Positions 8,688 to 18,008 of a stretch of DNA of 64,000 nucleotides are shown here, piece after piece (position 1 is the first letter of the stretch; every line of letters starts with the position of its first letter). This stretch comes from Bradyrhizobium diazoefficiens (GTDB lineage Bacteria > Pseudomonadota > Alphaproteobacteria > Rhizobiales > Xanthobacteraceae). Position numbers and translations under genes: made by a program. The notes beneath the pieces are model-generated. The model had not been told where the DNA came from and did not search any database. It saw nothing but the letters and a program-made list of their open reading frames with translations. The DNA lies in contig NZ_CP067102.1 of assembly GCF_016616885.1 (NCBI RefSeq), forward strand, positions 1,516,501 to 1,580,500. Reading direction: 5' to 3'.

Positions 8688-9647
8688 ATGTCCAGACATT
8701 CTCGCCCGCGCGCCGGTCAGGACCGGACAAGCCTTTATGACGAAATCACCGACAAGATCATCGCCGAGCTGGAGGCCGGCCGCGTGCCCTGGGTTCAACC
8801 CTGGGGGACGGAGGCTGCAAAGGCGCCGCTGTCGATGCCAAGGAACGCCGCGTCCGCCCGGCCCTACAGCGGCATCAACGTTCTCATCCTCTGGGGGGCG
8901 GTGATCGAGCGCGGTTTTTCGGGCCAAAGCTGGCTGACCTTTCGCCAGGCGCTTGCGCTCGGTGGTCATGTCCGCAAGGGCGAGCGCGGCATAACCGTGG
9001 TCTATGCCGACCGCTTCGTGCCGGCCGACGAACGGCGCCGTGCGCGTGAGACGGGCGAAGAGGCGCAAGCCGTTCCATTCCTGAAGCGGTTCACCGTCTT
9101 CAACACCGATCAATGCGACGGATTGTCCGCCGACGTCGCCACCACCGCGCCAATGCCGCTGCCGGGCATGATCGAGCCGCAGGTCGAGGCCCTGATCAAG
9201 GCAACCAGCATCGACTTTCGCATCGGCGGCAATCGCGCCTTCTATATGCCGGCAGAAGATTATGTGCAGGTGCCGCCGCCGGCGGCCTATTTCGAACCGA
9301 TCAATTGGCACCGGACCGCGCTGCACGAGCTTGGCCATGCCAGCGGTCATCCTTCGCGCCTCAACCGCGATCTCGGCGGTTCCTACGGCACGAAAAAATA
9401 CGCGTTCGAGGAATTGATTGCGGAATTGTGCGCCGCGTTTTCCTGCGCTTCACTCGGCATCGTGCCGACGGTGCGGCACGCCGACTATATCGGCTCCTGG
9501 CTGGAAGTCCTGCGCGAGGACAACCGCGCGATCGTGCGGGCGGCCTCGCAGGCGAGCAAAGCCGCGGACTATCTGCTTGGCTTCCTGCCAGGAGATCATC
9601 CAACTGCTTCCGCCGATGGTGCCGACGCAGATCAGGAGGCGGCGTGA
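8688..9647 (+). CDS. ardC: ArdC-type antirestriction protein with zincin domain
   Basis: A 319-residue protein with the two-domain ArdC layout. The N-terminal single-strand-DNA-binding domain (about residues 12-130) contains W-V-Q-P-W and the segment SWLTFRQALALGGHVRKGE. The C-terminal zincin-like metallopeptidase domain has HELGHASGHPSR near residue 212, holding the HExxH zinc site, followed by the glutamate helix AFEELIAELCAAF. ArdC proteins protect incoming single-stranded conjugative DNA from host restriction. The gene follows a structured leader and precedes the large parB gene, an order usual for rhizobial plasmid and ICE maintenance regions. Confidence 0.92.
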   Translation: MSRHSRPRAGQDRTSLYDEITDKIIAELEAGRVPWVQPWGTEAAKAPLSMPRNAASARPYSGINVLILWGAVIERGFSGQSWLTFRQALALGGHVRKGERGITVVYADRFVPADERRRARETGEEAQAVPFLKRFTVFNTDQCDGLSADVATTAPMPLPGMIEPQVEALIKATSIDFRIGGNRAFYMPAEDYVQVPPPAAYFEPINWHRTALHELGHASGHPSRLNRDLGGSYGTKKYAFEELIAELCAAFSCASLGIVPTVRHADYIGSWLEVLREDNRAIVRAASQASKAADYLLGFLPGDHPTASADGADADQEAA

Positions 9648-9692
9648 GCGGAGCTTAGCTCGCGAAACAGAGGAAGAGGGCGGCGCCGAGCG

Positions 9693-9741
9693 CCACGACG
9701 GGTTGGAGGTCGAGAGAGAGGCTTTCGGCCGCCCGTCGTGG
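9693..9741 (+). promoter_or_regulatory. Structured 5' leader of the parB-like gene
   Basis: Perfect ten-base arms CCACGACGGG (9693-9702) and CCCGTCGTGG (9732-9741) enclose TTGGAGGTCGAGAGAGAGGC. The loop matches that of the ardC leader in its TTGGAG...GAGAGAGGCTT core, while the outer stem differs by paired (compensatory) changes (CGCG/CGCG against CCACG/CGTGG). This supports RNA structure over chance. Confidence 0.55.
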
Positions 9742-9750
9742 AGACGAAAC

Positions 9751-11859
9751 ATGACAAAGGCAGTCCAAAAGATCACGCTGTCGCCCTCGCGTGACATTCC
9801 CTTTAACAAGCTGGTGCTGAGCCAGTCCAACGTTCGGCGCGTCAAGGCGGGCGTCTCGATCGAGCAGCTTGCCGAGAGCATCGCCCAGCGCACGCTGCTG
9901 CAAAGCCTCAATGTCCGCGCCATCGTGGACGCAGACGGCAATGAGACCGGCATGTTCGAGGTGCCGGCCGGCGGGCGGCGCTACCGTGCTCTCGAGCTCC
10001 TGGTTAAGCAGAAGCGCATGTCCAAGACCCAAGCCGTGCCCTGCGTCGTTCGCGAGGGAGGCATCGCGGAAGACGATTCGATCGCAGAGAACGATGAGCG
10101 GGTCGGGCTGCATCCGCTCGACCAGTTTCGCGCATTCCAGATACTGCGAAACCTCGGCATGAGCGAAGAGGACATTGCCGCGCGGCATTTCGTGGCGCCG
10201 GCGATCGTCAAGCAGCGCCTGCGCCTGGCGTCGGTCTCGCCGAAGCTGCATGAGGTCTATGCCGAGGACGGCATGACGCTGGAGCAGCTGATGGCGTTCT
10301 CGGTGAGCGGCGATCACACTCGCCAGGAGCAGGTCTGGGACAATGTCAGCCGGTCCGGCTATGACGAGCCGTACCAGATCCGCCGCATGCTGACCGAGAA
10401 CACCGTGCGTGGGTCCGATCGCCGTGCGCAATATATCGGCATCGAGGCTTACGAGCGCGCCGGTGGTCCGGTCCTGCACGATCTGTTCGAGCATGACGAC
10501 GGTGGCTGGCTCCAGGACGTGGCACTGCTCGATCGTCTTGTCACGGAGAAGCTCAAGCAAGACGCCGAGGTGATTGCGGCGGAGGGGTGGAAGTGGGGTT
10601 CGGTGGCCGTCGATTTTCCATTTGGCCACACCAGCGGCTTGCGGGAATTGGAGGGAACGCCGGCCTCGCTCAGCATCGAGGAGCAGGGCACGATCGATGC
10701 GCTCAATGCCGAGCATGGCAGGCTCGAAGCCGAGTATCAGGATGCTGACGAACTGCCCGAGGCCGTCGACCAGCGCCTTGGCGAGATCGAGGCGGCATTG
10801 CTCGCGTTCGAGGATCGGCCAATGATCTACGATCCGGCCGACATCGCCCGCGCCGGCGTTTTCATCAGCATCGATTCCGACGGACGGCTCGCGGTGGATC
10901 GCGGCTACGTCCGCCCGGAGGATGAACCAACGGTCGATGCCGACCCCGGACAGGGCAGCGCAACGGTTGACGGCGAGAATGCCGTTGGTCCGGTGCAGCG
11001 TACGGCCATCACCGTCGGCGGTGCGCCAAGCGAGCCGGCGGAAGAGGATGAGGACGATGCTGCAAGACCGCTGCCGGATCGTCTGATCACCGAACTGACA
11101 GCGCATCGAACGCTGGCGTTGCGCGACGCGCTCGCCGAGCATCCGTCGATCGCGTTTTTGGCGGTGCTGCACAGTTTCGTGCTGGCAACCTTTTACCGGT
11201 TCGCATCATCCGCCAGTTGCCTCGAGATCGCGGTGCACACGCCGGCATTTCCGGCCCAGGCTCCGGGCTTGAAGGACAGCGCGCCGGCCAAGGCCATCGA
11301 CACCAGGCACGAAGCCTGGAAAGCGCGGCTGCCCAACGATGCGAAGGCGCTTTGGGATACGCTCTCCGCATTGGACGGCAATGCGCAAGCAGCCCTGTTC
11401 GCCCATTGCGCGTCGTTCTCGGTCAACGCGCTCTATGAACCGGTGAACCGCTATGCTCAGGGGCGGGTATCGGCTGATGGGCTCGCGCGCAGGCTCGCCC
11501 AGGCCGACGTGCTGGCACGGGCGGTCGGGCTCGACATGGTGCAGGCCGGCTGGAGGCCGACCGTCGATAATTATCTCGGCCGCGTCACCAAGCCACGTAT
11601 TCTGGAGGCGGTGAGGCAAGCAAAGGGCGACGCCTCCGCAGAACTAATCGACCATCTGAAGAAGGCCGATATGGCCCGCGAGGCCGAGCGCCTTCTCGAG
11701 GGCACGGGATGGCTGCCGGAGCCACTGCGCCTCACTGACGCTCTCCAATCGCCAGAGCAAGACGCAGTCGCGGGTCCGCTTCCCGAGTTCCTCGCCGGCG
11801 ATGAGGACGGTAGCGGCGCCGCAGACGACGTTCAGCCACACGGCATTGCCGCTGAATGA
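9751..11859 (+). CDS. parB: Large ParB/RepB/Spo0J-family protein
   Basis: A 702-residue ParB-family protein, about twice the usual length. The ParB nuclease-like domain occupies about residues 10-120, with LVLSQSNVRR, VPAGGRRYRALELL (the box II arginines) and AENDERVGLHPLDQFRAFQ. A helix-turn-helix region (about 125-190, ARHFVAPAIVKQRLRLASV) follows. The rest is a long C-terminal extension with an acidic linker at about 385-450. ATG 9751, directly after the hairpin leader, was chosen because upstream in-frame sequence overlaps ardC. Proteins of this size sit next to ardC and methylase-helicase genes on plasmids and ICEs. A role in element maintenance is inferred, since no parA partner is near. 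Confidence 0.9.
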   Translation: MTKAVQKITLSPSRDIPFNKLVLSQSNVRRVKAGVSIEQLAESIAQRTLLQSLNVRAIVDADGNETGMFEVPAGGRRYRALELLVKQKRMSKTQAVPCVVREGGIAEDDSIAENDERVGLHPLDQFRAFQILRNLGMSEEDIAARHFVAPAIVKQRLRLASVSPKLHEVYAEDGMTLEQLMAFSVSGDHTRQEQVWDNVSRSGYDEPYQIRRMLTENTVRGSDRRAQYIGIEAYERAGGPVLHDLFEHDDGGWLQDVALLDRLVTEKLKQDAEVIAAEGWKWGSVAVDFPFGHTSGLRELEGTPASLSIEEQGTIDALNAEHGRLEAEYQDADELPEAVDQRLGEIEAALLAFEDRPMIYDPADIARAGVFISIDSDGRLAVDRGYVRPEDEPTVDADPGQGSATVDGENAVGPVQRTAITVGGAPSEPAEEDEDDAARPLPDRLITELTAHRTLALRDALAEHPSIAFLAVLHSFVLATFYRFASSASCLEIAVHTPAFPAQAPGLKDSAPAKAIDTRHEAWKARLPNDAKALWDTLSALDGNAQAALFAHCASFSVNALYEPVNRYAQGRVSADGLARRLAQADVLARAVGLDMVQAGWRPTVDNYLGRVTKPRILEAVRQAKGDASAELIDHLKKADMAREAERLLEGTGWLPEPLRLTDALQSPEQDAVAGPLPEFLAGDEDGSGAADDVQPHGIAAE

Positions 11860-11885
11860 GTCCGGTAGCCTTCGAACTTGCGTCC

Positions 11886-11909
11886 GAAGCCCGGCATCAG
11901 CCGGGCTTC
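11886..11909 (+). terminator. Probable terminator after parB
   Basis: Perfect ten-base stem GAAGCCCGGC/GCCGGGCTTC with a four-base loop (ATCA), followed by TCATTTT. It lies 27 bases after the parB stop. Confidence 0.7.
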
Positions 11910-12000
11910 TCATTTTGGAATGCGGCTCCGTCGCGCTGAGCCTTGCGCGCGGCGTGGCCCGCGTCCTCCGCCCGCGGTGGAGGCAAGAGGTGAGCAGAGT

Positions 12001-12057
12001 GAGAGATCGGCCGGGACAGGTTTGAGCCGGTCGGGCCTTAGAGAGCGCCCGTCGGCC
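12001..12057 (+). promoter_or_regulatory. Leader of the methylase-helicase gene, related to ardC/parB leaders
   Basis: Shares the order AGTGAGAG, GGCCGGG, GGTTTGAG, AGAG and GCCCGTC with the ardC leader. Pairing between GGCC..GAC..GG and CC..GTC..GGCC is imperfect, so this is the weakest of the three members. It ends 35 bases before the start codon. Confidence 0.4.
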
Positions 12058-12092
12058 TGACCGTTCCCGCTCTCCTCGAAAGCTCAAGTGTC

Positions 12093-15000
12093 ATGATCAA
12101 TCTGTCCTGCTCCGCGACCGCCGCGGCTGCGTCCTCGATCGCCCAGGCCGCGCGGCTCATCCTCTGCGACCTCGAACACGGGCGGCGCATCGATGCCGCA
12201 AGTGTTCTGCGTTCGGCGATGGAAGGCGCCTTCGGCGGCTCGGATGCCGCCGGTGCTTGGCATTGGAAAGCCGCCTATGAGGCCTGTGAAGCCGCAACCG
12301 TTCTTTTCCTGCGCAAGCACGGCGCCGCCATGCGGACCAAGGCGGGATCGCCGGCTGCATTGCTCTCGATGCTGGCCAAGGTCGCCAGCCTGCTTCCAAC
12401 TCATACGCGCAGGTCCGAAGAAAGCGAGGCGCTTCAGCAATTCTCGACGCCGATCCCGCTCGGCTTCATCGCCTGCACCGCCGCCGGCGTTACCAACACA
12501 GACCTCGTGCTGGAGCCCTCGGCGGGCACAGGTCTTCTCGCCATCCTCGCTCAGATCTCCGGCGGCACACTTGCGCTGAACGAGCTCGCCGAGACGCGCG
12601 CCGGGCTGCTCGATCTGCTGTTTCCCAACGTGAGCGTCACGCGCTACGACGCGGCGCAGATCGACGATCATCTCGAGACCGCTGTTGCCCCGAGCGTCGT
12701 GCTGATGAATCCGCCATTTTCGGCTCTGCCCAATGTGGACCGGCGAATGGCGGACGCAGCCCTGCGCCATCTCTCCTCGGCATTGGCCAGGCTTCGCGAC
12801 GGCGGTCGCCTCGTCGCGATCACCGGCGCAAATCTCGCGCCCGACAATCCAGCGTGGACCGACGCCTTCATCCGTCTTCAGGAGCGCGGCCGCGTGGTGT
12901 TCTCGGCAGCGATTGCAGGGGCGGTTTTTGCCAAGCACGGGACGGCGATCGAGACGCGGCTCACTGTCATCGACAAGCAGTCCGCGCCGGACGGAAGCGT
13001 CCTTCCAGAATGTCTGGGTGTGGCGCCGGACGCAGCCACGCTGCTGGCATGGGTCATCGAACATGTGCCGCCGCGGCTTCCGATCACGTCACCTGTTCTC
13101 GCTCCGGTCAGCTCGCCCGGACCGGTTCGGCGATCCGCTCCCGCCTTCACGATGCGGCCCTCGCCTGGACAGCGGCTCGATGATCCGCAGAGCATTGAGC
13201 TCACCTACCAGACGGTCGACTGGACTCCTCCGGACGGAGCTCATCTGACCGATGCCCTCTATGAGGACTACACCCTGCAATCGATCCGCATTCATGGATC
13301 GCAGCCGCATCCGACCAAACTGGTGCAGTCCGCCGCGATGGCCTCGGTTGCTCCACCGAAGCCGTCGTACCGGCCCCATCTTCCGGAGAACGTTGTCGCA
13401 GACGGCCTGTTGTCGGACGCCCAGCTTGAAAGCGTGATCTACGCCGGCGAAGCACACGCGGCCTTCCTTGCAGGCGCCTGGAGGGTCGACGCGACCTTCG
13501 ACGTTGTCGCAGCTGCGCGCGACGACGCTCCAGATGCCGTCCGCTTCCGCCGCGGCTGGTTTCTGGGCGACGGCACCGGGGCGGGCAAGGGCCGGCAGGT
13601 CGCCGGTATCCTGCTCGACAACTGGCTGAAGGGCCGGCGCCGGGCGGTCTGGATCTCCAAGAGCGACAAGCTGATCGAGGACGCACAGCGCGACTGGTCG
13701 GCGCTCGGCATGGAGCGGCTCCTGGTCACGCCGCTCTCACGCTTCCGCCAGGGCACCCCGATCCGGCTGTCGGAAGGCATCCTATTTACCACCTACGCTA
13801 CGCTGCGCAGCGATGAGCGCGGCGAAAAGCTTTCGCGTGTCCGGCAGATCGTCGAATGGTTGGGCTTCGATTTCGACGGAGTGGTGGTGTTCGACGAGAG
13901 CCACGCCATGCAAAACGCGGTGGGCGGCAAGGGCGAGCGCGGCGAGCAGGCCGCCTCGCAGCAGGGACGTGCAGGCCTGCGGCTGCAGCACGCCCTGCCC
14001 AATGCACGGATGGTCTACGTGTCCGCGACCGGCGCCACGACCGTTCACAACCTCGCTTATGCCCAGCGTCTCGGCTTGTGGGGCGGCGAAGACTTTCCGT
14101 TCGCCACGCGCGCCGAATTCGTCGAGGCGATCGAGGCGGGCGGTGTCGCGGCGATGGAGGTTTTGGCACGCGACCTCAAGGCGCTTGGTCTGTATGCGGC
14201 GCGTTCGCTTTCCTACGAAGGCGTCGAATATGAACTGATCGAGCATGAGCTCACCCCCGAACAGATCCGCATCTATGACGCCTATGCGGCCGCGTTCAGC
14301 ATCATCCACAACAATCTCGATGCCGCAATGCGGGCGGCCAACATCACCGGCGAGACCGGGACCTTGAACGCCCAGGCAAAGTCGGCGGCCCGGTCGGCCT
14401 TCGAGTCCGCCAAGCAGCGCTTCTTCGGCCATTTGCTGACATCGATGAAGACGCCGTCCTTGATCTGCGCGATCGAGCGCGATCTCAGGGAGGGGCATGC
14501 CGCCGTCGTCCAGATCGTGTCGACCGGCGAAGCGCTGATGGAGCGCCGGCTCGCAGAGATTCCGACCGAGGAATGGGCGGATGTCCAGGTTGACATCACG
14601 CCGCGCGAATACGTGCTCGACTACCTCGCCCATTCCTTCCCGGTCCAGCTCTACGAGCCTTTCACCGACTCCGAAGGCAATCTCTTCTCCCGGCCCGTGT
14701 ACCGTGATGGTCAGTCCGTGGAGAGCCGGGACGCCGTCGCACGCCGCGACCGGCTGATCGAGAAGCTTGCTTCGCTTGCGCCCGTGCCCGGCGCGCTCGA
14801 CCAGATCGTCCAGCGCTTTGGCACCGACAGCGTCGCCGAAGTCACCGGGCGCTCACGCCGGATCATCCGCAAACACGACCGCCTGATGGTCGAGAACCGC
14901 GCCGGTTCGGCGAACCTCGCCGAAACCGCGGCCTTCATGGACGATCTCAAGCGCATCCTCGTCTTCTCGGATGCCGGCGGCACCGGGCGCAGTTATCACG

Positions 15001-16388
15001 CCGAGCTGTCGGCGCGGAATCGCCGTCTGCGGGTGCACTACCTGCTCGAACCCGGCTGGAAGGCCGATGCGGCCATCCAGGGGCTCGGCCGGACCAACAG
15101 GACCAATCAGGCCCAGCCGCCGCTGTTTCGTCCCATTGCGACCGACGTGAAGGCCGAGAAGCGCTTTCTCAGCACGATTGCGCGCCGCCTCGACACGCTC
15201 GGCGCGATTACCCGCGGTCAGCGTCAGACCGGGGGCCAGGGGCTGTTTCGGCCCGAGGACAATCTCGAAAGCATCTACGGCCGTGATGCTCTGCGCCAAC
15301 TCTACCTGCTCCTGGTTCGGGGCAAGGTGGATGGTTGCTCTCTCGAGATGTTCGAGAATGCGACCGGGCTGAAGCTCGTCGACTCCAATGGCATGCGGGA
15401 TGACCTGCCGCCGATCACGACCTTCCTCAACCGTCTGCTGGCGCTGACCATCGAGCTGCAAAACGTGCTGTTCACCGCCTTCGAGCAGCTGCTGACGGCG
15501 CGGATCGAAGGCGCAATCGCGTCCGGAATCTATGATGCGGGCCTCGAGACCCTTCGTGCCGAAAGCTTTGCCGTCACAGCTCGGCGCACAATCTACACCC
15601 ATCCCGCCACCTGCGCCGAGACACGGCTGCTCACGATCGTCCAGCGCGAACGCAACCGGCCGCTCACTCTGGTTGATGCCCTCGGCCTTCTATCGGACTG
15701 CCGCGCGGCCCTGCTGGTCAACGAGCGTTCCGGCCGCGCGGCCGTGCAAGTCCCCGCTCCAAGCCTGATGCTGGACGACGGCAATATCGAGCAGCGCGTC
15801 AAATTGGTCCGGCCGATGGAAAGCCACGCTGTCCCGTCCAAGGCCATGGGCGAGAGCCATTGGATCGAGACAGGCCGCGAGCAATTCCGCGCAGCCTGGA
15901 CAGCTGAGCTTGCAGACCTGCCGGAGTTCACCGAGAGCACGATCCACGTCGTCGCCGGGCTCCTCCTGCCGATCTGGAAACGGCTGCCAAACGAGTCGAC
16001 CCGCGTCTACCGCCTCCAGACCGACGCCGGCGAGCGGATCATTGGGCGGAAGGTCTCGTCCGCCTGGGTCGCCAACGCGCTGCTGAGCGAGCGGCCGACG
16101 CTCAAACCCGAAGACGTCTTCGCCGCCTTGCTCGAAGGCCGCGCGCTCGTCGAGCTTGCGCAAGGCCTGACACTGCGGCGCGTCCGCGTCATGGGTGCGC
16201 ATCGCATCGAGCTCGCGGACTTCAACGACACCATGCGCGAGCGCTTACGGACCTATGGACTGTTCAGTGAGATCATCTCCTGGAAGCTGCGCCTGTTCGT
16301 GCCCACCGATGCAAGCGGGGCCGTCGTGCTTGGCAAGGTGCTCGAATGCTACCCGGTCGAGCGCATCTGCGAGCGCGAGGCCGCCTGA
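12093..16388 (+). CDS. Methylase-helicase fusion, strawberry-notch-type
   Basis: A 1,431-residue protein. The N-terminal third is an adenine-type DNA methylase: LEPSAGTGLLAI near residue 140 binds S-adenosylmethionine and LMNPPFS near 205 is the catalytic NPPF motif. The middle and C-terminal parts form a superfamily 2 helicase of the strawberry-notch kind: Walker A GDGTGAGKGRQ near 491, DESH box near 600, and the arginine-finger region QGLGRTNRTNQ near 995. Such fusions are common on large conjugative elements, where they may modify or protect element DNA. The exact role is unknown. It overlaps the next gene by one base (TGATG), so it heads an operon with the primase genes. Confidence 0.9.
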   Translation: MINLSCSATAAAASSIAQAARLILCDLEHGRRIDAASVLRSAMEGAFGGSDAAGAWHWKAAYEACEAATVLFLRKHGAAMRTKAGSPAALLSMLAKVASLLPTHTRRSEESEALQQFSTPIPLGFIACTAAGVTNTDLVLEPSAGTGLLAILAQISGGTLALNELAETRAGLLDLLFPNVSVTRYDAAQIDDHLETAVAPSVVLMNPPFSALPNVDRRMADAALRHLSSALARLRDGGRLVAITGANLAPDNPAWTDAFIRLQERGRVVFSAAIAGAVFAKHGTAIETRLTVIDKQSAPDGSVLPECLGVAPDAATLLAWVIEHVPPRLPITSPVLAPVSSPGPVRRSAPAFTMRPSPGQRLDDPQSIELTYQTVDWTPPDGAHLTDALYEDYTLQSIRIHGSQPHPTKLVQSAAMASVAPPKPSYRPHLPENVVADGLLSDAQLESVIYAGEAHAAFLAGAWRVDATFDVVAAARDDAPDAVRFRRGWFLGDGTGAGKGRQVAGILLDNWLKGRRRAVWISKSDKLIEDAQRDWSALGMERLLVTPLSRFRQGTPIRLSEGILFTTYATLRSDERGEKLSRVRQIVEWLGFDFDGVVVFDESHAMQNAVGGKGERGEQAASQQGRAGLRLQHALPNARMVYVSATGATTVHNLAYAQRLGLWGGEDFPFATRAEFVEAIEAGGVAAMEVLARDLKALGLYAARSLSYEGVEYELIEHELTPEQIRIYDAYAAAFSIIHNNLDAAMRAANITGETGTLNAQAKSAARSAFESAKQRFFGHLLTSMKTPSLICAIERDLREGHAAVVQIVSTGEALMERRLAEIPTEEWADVQVDITPREYVLDYLAHSFPVQLYEPFTDSEGNLFSRPVYRDGQSVESRDAVARRDRLIEKLASLAPVPGALDQIVQRFGTDSVAEVTGRSRRIIRKHDRLMVENRAGSANLAETAAFMDDLKRILVFSDAGGTGRSYHAELSARNRRLRVHYLLEPGWKADAAIQGLGRTNRTNQAQPPLFRPIATDVKAEKRFLSTIARRLDTLGAITRGQRQTGGQGLFRPEDNLESIYGRDALRQLYLLLVRGKVDGCSLEMFENATGLKLVDSNGMRDDLPPITTFLNRLLALTIELQNVLFTAFEQLLTARIEGAIASGIYDAGLETLRAESFAVTARRTIYTHPATCAETRLLTIVQRERNRPLTLVDALGLLSDCRAALLVNERSGRAAVQVPAPSLMLDDGNIEQRVKLVRPMESHAVPSKAMGESHWIETGREQFRAAWTAELADLPEFTESTIHVVAGLLLPIWKRLPNESTRVYRLQTDAGERIIGRKVSSAWVANALLSERPTLKPEDVFAALLEGRALVELAQGLTLRRVRVMGAHRIELADFNDTMRERLRTYGLFSEIISWKLRLFVPTDASGAVVLGKVLECYPVERICEREAA

Positions 16389-16687
16389 TGCGGCGCGATG
16401 CTTTCGAACGGGCATGCCGCCTCGTGCGCGAGGCCGAGGCTGTGTGCCGCCACTCTCGCTGCAACCGCAAGCGCGAGCGACGCGACTGGCTGCCGGGCGA
16501 TGTCCACAACCGGCCTGGCCGCTCTTTGTTCGTACGACTCTACGATTCGCACGAAGCATCGGCCGGCAAGTGGAGCCAACATGGTGCGCGGCCGATGATG
16601 GTGCGCGTTTGCGCCTGGGCGCTGTCTCACAGACGATCGACAGCGTCTCCGCGACCTGCTGGCAGCGCAGTGCGGGAGGTTGCGTGA
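16388..16687 (+). CDS. Partial duplicate of the primase N-terminus
   Basis: A 99-residue protein whose first 55 residues clearly copy the start of the next gene: R-D-A-x-E-x-A-x-R-L-x-R-E-A-E-A-V-C-R-H, then GDVHNRPGRSLFVRL against GDVRNTPGRSMFVRL. After the GKW position (GHW in the primase) the similarity stops, and the tail looks like read-through in another frame. It overlaps both neighbours (TGATG joints), so it is translated with them. It is either a decayed tandem copy or a small protein that mimics the primase DNA-binding end. No independent function is known. Confidence 0.6.
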   Translation: MRRDAFERACRLVREAEAVCRHSRCNRKRERRDWLPGDVHNRPGRSLFVRLYDSHEASAGKWSQHGARPMMVRVCAWALSHRRSTASPRPAGSAVREVA

Positions 16688-17739
16688 TGACCCGCGATGC
16701 TTCCGAACTGGCGCGCCGGCTCGCCCGTGAGGCCGAGGCGGTCTGCCGCCACTACCTGTCCAATGGACGGCGCCAGGGCCGCTATTGGATCGTCGGCGAC
16801 GTCCGCAATACGCCCGGCCGCTCGATGTTCGTCCGGCTCAGCGGACCGGAGTGTGGTCCCGGCGCCGCCGGGCATTGGACCGATGCTGCCTCCGGCGAAC
16901 ATGGGGATCTCCTCGACGTGATCCGCGAGAGCTGCGGTTTCGTCGAGTTTCGCGATATCGCAGGCGAGGCACGACGCTTTCTGCGTCTGCCGCGCGCCGA
17001 ACCGCGCCGCAGCCTAAAGCCCGTTCGCACACCCGTCCCCGCCGGATCGGTCGAAGCGGCACGGCGGCTCTTGGCCATGTCGCAGCCGATCCGCCGAACG
17101 CTGGTCGAGACCTACCTCGGCAATCGCGGCATCAAGGCTGTCCACGATGCGGGCGCGCTGCGGTTTCATCCGCGCAGCTACTATCGCCCGGACGACGGTT
17201 CGCCGACTGAGACCTGGCCGGCGATGATCGCCGCCGTGACCGATCTTGCCGGTCGCATCACCGGCGCACATCGCACCTGGCTCGCGCCGGACGGCTCTGG
17301 CAAGGCGCCGGTCGACACGCCCCGACGGGCCATGGGCGGTCTCCTCGGCCATGCCGTGCGCTTTGGCACAGCCGGCGACGTTCTCGCTGCCGGCGAAGGC
17401 ATCGAGACGATGCTGTCGCTGCGCTGTGCGCTGCCTGCCATGCCGATGGCCGCCGCGCTCTCGGCGAACCACCTGGCCGCCCTTCTGCTTCCGCCGACGC
17501 TGCGTCGGCTCTACATCGCCCGCGACGCCGACGCCGCGGGTGACACGGCGGTCGCGGCATTGACGCAATGCGCGGAAGCCGCGGGCATCGAGGCGCTCGT
17601 CCTGTCTCCGCGCACGGGCGACTTCAACGAGGACCTGCATGCATTCGGGCTCGACGCCCTGCGGGCGGCACTGCGCATCCAACTCGCGCCGCAGGATGTC
17701 GTTCGCTTTATGCTGTTCGCCGATGCCGGGACGGTTTGA
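16687..17739 (+). CDS. Toprim-domain primase-like protein
   Basis: A 350-residue protein. The N-terminal region resembles the DNA-binding part of plasmid primases (with GDVRNTPGRSMFVRL). A Toprim domain sits at about residues 230-325, with the invariant glutamate in AAGEGIETMLSL and the paired aspartates in ARDADAAGDTA. Such proteins probably prime replication of transferred single strands on ICEs and plasmids. The start overlaps the stop of the preceding short gene. Together with the methylase-helicase this forms a three-gene operon. Confidence 0.88.
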   Translation: MTRDASELARRLAREAEAVCRHYLSNGRRQGRYWIVGDVRNTPGRSMFVRLSGPECGPGAAGHWTDAASGEHGDLLDVIRESCGFVEFRDIAGEARRFLRLPRAEPRRSLKPVRTPVPAGSVEAARRLLAMSQPIRRTLVETYLGNRGIKAVHDAGALRFHPRSYYRPDDGSPTETWPAMIAAVTDLAGRITGAHRTWLAPDGSGKAPVDTPRRAMGGLLGHAVRFGTAGDVLAAGEGIETMLSLRCALPAMPMAAALSANHLAALLLPPTLRRLYIARDADAAGDTAVAALTQCAEAAGIEALVLSPRTGDFNEDLHAFGLDALRAALRIQLAPQDVVRFMLFADAGTV

Positions 17740-18008
17740 CTGATCCACCTGCGGCGCCGCCGGCAATTGGGCAGATCATGTTGTGTTGTCGATGATGTTG
17801 CGGACCGCAGTCGGGTTTGGAAGAGCGCTCCAGCGGGCCTTGCCCACCTCTGCCGAGATGCGAGGCGCAATCACTCGGCAGCGATCTGAGGTGCAGCGAC
17901 CGTGGCACTACCGAATTTGGTAGGTCGCCTTTGACCAAAGCGGATCAGTTGATGGTCGTAATCGACAAGCGGCTTGTGCTACGCGACGCCTGATGAAAGG
18001 GATATCTG

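Noticed and set aside
8235..9350. Long minus-strand open frame opposite ardC
   Set aside because: It is the antisense of a clear ArdC gene, has no domain, and arises from high GC with few stops.
9655..11172. 505-codon minus-strand frame opposite parB
   Set aside because: Antisense shadow. Histidine- and arginine-rich composition and no recognisable fold.
12084..13064. 326-codon minus-strand frame opposite the methylase-helicase
   Set aside because: Covers the conserved methylase motifs on the other strand and has no features of its own.
17740..18008. Possible guanidine riboswitch before the SMR gene
   Set aside because: No paired ACGR loops or ykkC-like core could be traced. Only a short CTACC-GGTAG dyad is present.
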